A stretch of 64,000 nucleotides of DNA, taken from positions 110,933-174,932 of the forward strand of contig CBFIBG010000005.1 in assembly GCA_965660815.1 (NCBI GenBank), given 5' to 3'. Origin of the DNA: Glaciecola sp965660815. Its GTDB lineage: Bacteria > Pseudomonadota > Gammaproteobacteria > Enterobacterales > Alteromonadaceae. Of the stretch, positions 62,427 to 64,000 are shown piece by piece. The notes below the pieces were generated by a model. That model searched no databases. It worked only from the letters and a program-made list of their open reading frames with translations, and was not told where the DNA came from. A program made the position numbers and the translations under genes. Numbering within the stretch: position 1 is the stretch's first letter; each line of letters starts with the position of its first letter.

Positions 62427-63008
62427 TCAGGTATTCAATTTATAAGGAATGACAAGACTGCGCATTTAAATTATCAAACTGCTGATGCGAGGTTGGTTAA
62501 TTAGTGAAATTGATTTATGTGCGAAAAGCCAAGCTCGATATAATAAAAAGGATGGGTTTGGAGACGTATTTTTCATGTGTAAAAAATATGGCTTAGAGTG
62601 CAAGTAATAATTAATGCGTTTGTATTTTTACGTCGTTCGTTTAATTTACATGATAATCTATAAATACTCCTGATAACTTAGCAACTACATTCAATTAGTC
62701 TAGATTTAAAACCATTACAACGAATCTATTTATACTTGATATAGTATGATAAAACTGAGTGACGAAAATCTTCACAGAACAAAATATGGATTTTGGGTTA
62801 AAAAAGAGCAGTTTAGCGGGTCGTGTTAACATTAATTCTGCTGTTACGACTTATTATTGCAACCCAAAAATACATGTTATACTTGTGGTTAAGTCAAAAC
62901 ATACGTTTGATTTGTTCTTTTAAGTTATTAGAGATAAAAATTAGTAAGTTGTTACTAAGATAAAAGAACGATTGCTCAATACATTTATAAATAAGGGTAT
63001 TCTCCGTA

Positions 63009-63812
63009 ATGTCTAAAACTCCAAAAGGAATATATTTACTTCCAAATTTGCTCACGACTGCAGGTTTGTTTTCTGGCTTTTATGCGGTTGTAATGTCCAT
63101 GAATGGATATTTTGAAAGCGCAGCGATAGCTATCTTTGTTGCTATGGTATTTGATGGATTAGATGGTAGAGTTGCAAGAATAACTAATACGCAATCTGCG
63201 TTTGGCGCAGAATATGACTCGATGGCTGACATGCTTTCTTTTGGAATGGCTCCCGCGTTAGTCGCGTACAATTTTGGATTATCGGATTTAGGAAAAATAG
63301 GATGGCTTGCTGCATTTATATATGTAGCATGTGCAGCACTTCGATTGGCTAGGTTTAATACGCAAATAGAGACAGCCGATAAGCGTTTTTTTCAAGGATT
63401 AGCCAGTCCTGCTGCGGCTGCTGTGGTAGCAGGGATGGTTTGGGTCTGCATGGATTACGATATAGATGTTTCTAATTATTCAATTGTTGTTGCACTCATC
63501 ACAGGATTTACCGGCATTCTTATGGTGAGCAATTTTAAATATAATTCATTTAAAGAAGTAGATTGGCACGGAAAAGTCCCTTTCGTCGCACTTTTGGTCA
63601 TAATGCTGGTTTTTATAATAGTTGCGACTGCACCATCTTTAGTACTATTCATAGTGTTTTTACTTTATATGATTGCTGGACCTATCAATACTTTTAGGAC
63701 GGTCGATAAAGTCACTTTAGAGGACGTTGTCGGTGAAACCTCCGATGATGCAGATTTTGATAACAATACAAACGCTGAAAAAACCGAAGACAGTAGTAAA
63801 CAAAACGACTAA
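63009..63812 (+). CDS. pssA: CDP-diacylglycerol-serine O-phosphatidyltransferase PssA
   Basis: Makes phosphatidylserine, precursor of phosphatidylethanolamine. It is the membrane-embedded CDP-alcohol phosphotransferase type, not the phospholipase-D-like E. coli PssA. The motif D49-x2-D52-G53-x2-A56-R57-x8-G66-x3-D70-x3-D74 is complete (FDGLDGRVARITNTQSAFGAEYDSMADMLSFG). About six to eight hydrophobic helices follow. The C-terminal 30 residues are acidic and Asn/Asp/Lys-rich (TSDDADFDNNTNAEKTEDSSKQND). The length of 267 fits this type. Confidence 0.93.
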   Translation: MSKTPKGIYLLPNLLTTAGLFSGFYAVVMSMNGYFESAAIAIFVAMVFDGLDGRVARITNTQSAFGAEYDSMADMLSFGMAPALVAYNFGLSDLGKIGWLAAFIYVACAALRLARFNTQIETADKRFFQGLASPAAAAVVAGMVWVCMDYDIDVSNYSIVVALITGFTGILMVSNFKYNSFKEVDWHGKVPFVALLVIMLVFIIVATAPSLVLFIVFLLYMIAGPINTFRTVDKVTLEDVVGETSDDADFDNNTNAEKTEDSSKQND

Positions 63813-63841
63813 ATTTTTATTAGAAAATTATGTATTTTTAC

Positions 63842-63869
63842 TTGACCTTTATGTATTAGAATGTAGAAT
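63842..63869 (+). promoter_or_regulatory. Strong promoter with G+C-rich discriminator (stable-RNA type)
   Basis: TTGACC (63842-63847) and TAGAAT (63864-63869) are 16 bp apart. GCGCGCTCGC follows the -10 box directly. A G+C-rich discriminator is the hallmark of stringently controlled rRNA and tRNA promoters. No protein-coding start follows before the window ends, so the transcript is probably a stable RNA beyond the right edge. Confidence 0.5.
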
Positions 63870-63992
63870 GCGCGCTCGCTTTGAGGAGTACACGAAAGTG
63901 AGTTCATCAAAGACAGATATTCGACATCTGTGATGTCAATTATCTGGCAAGAATCAGGCAAAAGTTTTTAATAAAATAAGTTAAAAATAGCT

Positions 63993-63998
63993 TGACAA
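63993..63998 (+). promoter_or_regulatory. TTGACA at the window edge, possible second promoter
   Basis: A perfect -35 hexamer sits 2 bp from the end of the window, preceded by an A+T-rich stretch (AATAAAATAAGTTAAAAATA) like an UP element. The -10 box would lie outside, so it cannot be verified here. Tandem promoters of this kind are common before rRNA operons. Confidence 0.3.
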
Positions 63999-64000
63999 AA

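Larger units (their letters stand above)
62129..63008. other. 880-bp gap between clpB and pssA
   Basis: Low coding density. It holds the clpB terminator (62180-62219) and a minus-strand TPR-like gene remnant (62244-62426). After about 62640 the sequence is strongly A+T-rich. Near 62856-62882 TTGCAA and TATACT are 15 bp apart and could be part of the pssA promoter, but the spacer is short. No tRNA or other RNA was recognised. Confidence 0.5.

Noticed and set aside
1..64000. Mobile elements, CRISPR arrays, phage genes, tRNA genes
   Set aside because: No transposase or integrase-like product, no regularly spaced repeats and no tRNA cloverleaf were recognised.

Overview
The window reads as a chromosomal segment of an A+T-rich marine-type gammaproteobacterium, most likely in or near the Alteromonadales (no genus assigned). 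The evidence is gene order and protein resemblance: nadB divergent from rpoE-rseABC, lepA-lepB-rnc-era, smp/serB-radA, nrdR-ribD-ribE-ribB-ribH-nusB-thiL-pgpA, xseB-ispA-dxs beside a sodium-type flagellar stator pair (pomAB), and bamD/rluD-pgeF-clpB. Coding density is high. I see no insertion sequence, phage, CRISPR array, tRNA or rRNA inside the window.

Layout. 1-5.1 kb: the 3' end of a MaoC-like dehydratase, nadB, and the sigma-E envelope-stress operon rpoE-rseA-rseB-rseC. 5.4-11.2 kb: lepA-lepB-rnc-era, followed by pdxH and a TatD-family hydrolase where recO-pdxJ would normally be expected. 11.3-18.4 kb: an Smp/YtjB-like membrane protein, cheV, serB, a large protein with two PilZ domains, and radA. 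18.4-29.8 kb: a polyhydroxybutyrate (PHB) locus with thiolase, PHB synthase, PhaR, two phasins, intracellular depolymerase, acetoacetyl-CoA reductase, 3-hydroxybutyrate dehydrogenase, a secreted PHB depolymerase and a lipoprotein of the MetX acyltransferase fold. 30.1-34.2 kb: a CrbR/CrbS-like two-component pair (acetate-switch type). 34.2-38.6 kb: ettA, an isolated lpxD, glyA. 38.8-45.1 kb: nrdR, riboflavin biosynthesis, nusB, thiL, pgpA. 45.1-50.1 kb: dxs-ispA-xseB on the minus strand and pomA-pomB on the plus strand. 50.1-56.8 kb: a cluster of cfa-like, DUF1365, FAD amine oxidase and SDR genes beside a LON-domain gene and an ECF sigma/ChrR pair, resembling the singlet-oxygen/organic-peroxide response loci. 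56.8-63.8 kb: bamD, rluD, pgeF, clpB, an 880-bp gap holding a decayed TPR fragment, and pssA. The right edge carries a promoter with a G+C-rich discriminator of the stable-RNA type.

How the genes work together. The PHB block encodes a near-complete storage cycle: two acetyl-CoA to acetoacetyl-CoA, reduction, polymerisation, granule coating, mobilisation to 3-hydroxybutyrate and oxidation to acetoacetate, plus a secreted enzyme for external polymer. The neighbouring CrbSR-like pair may link it to acetate status. Two identical 15-bp inverted repeats upstream of the phasins are the best candidate PhaR operators. The rest is mainly housekeeping. The points most worth follow-up are the regulatory sites and odd genes of the PHB locus, the two-PilZ protein, the LON/ECF/ChrR cluster and the RibB protein with a degenerate cyclohydrolase half.
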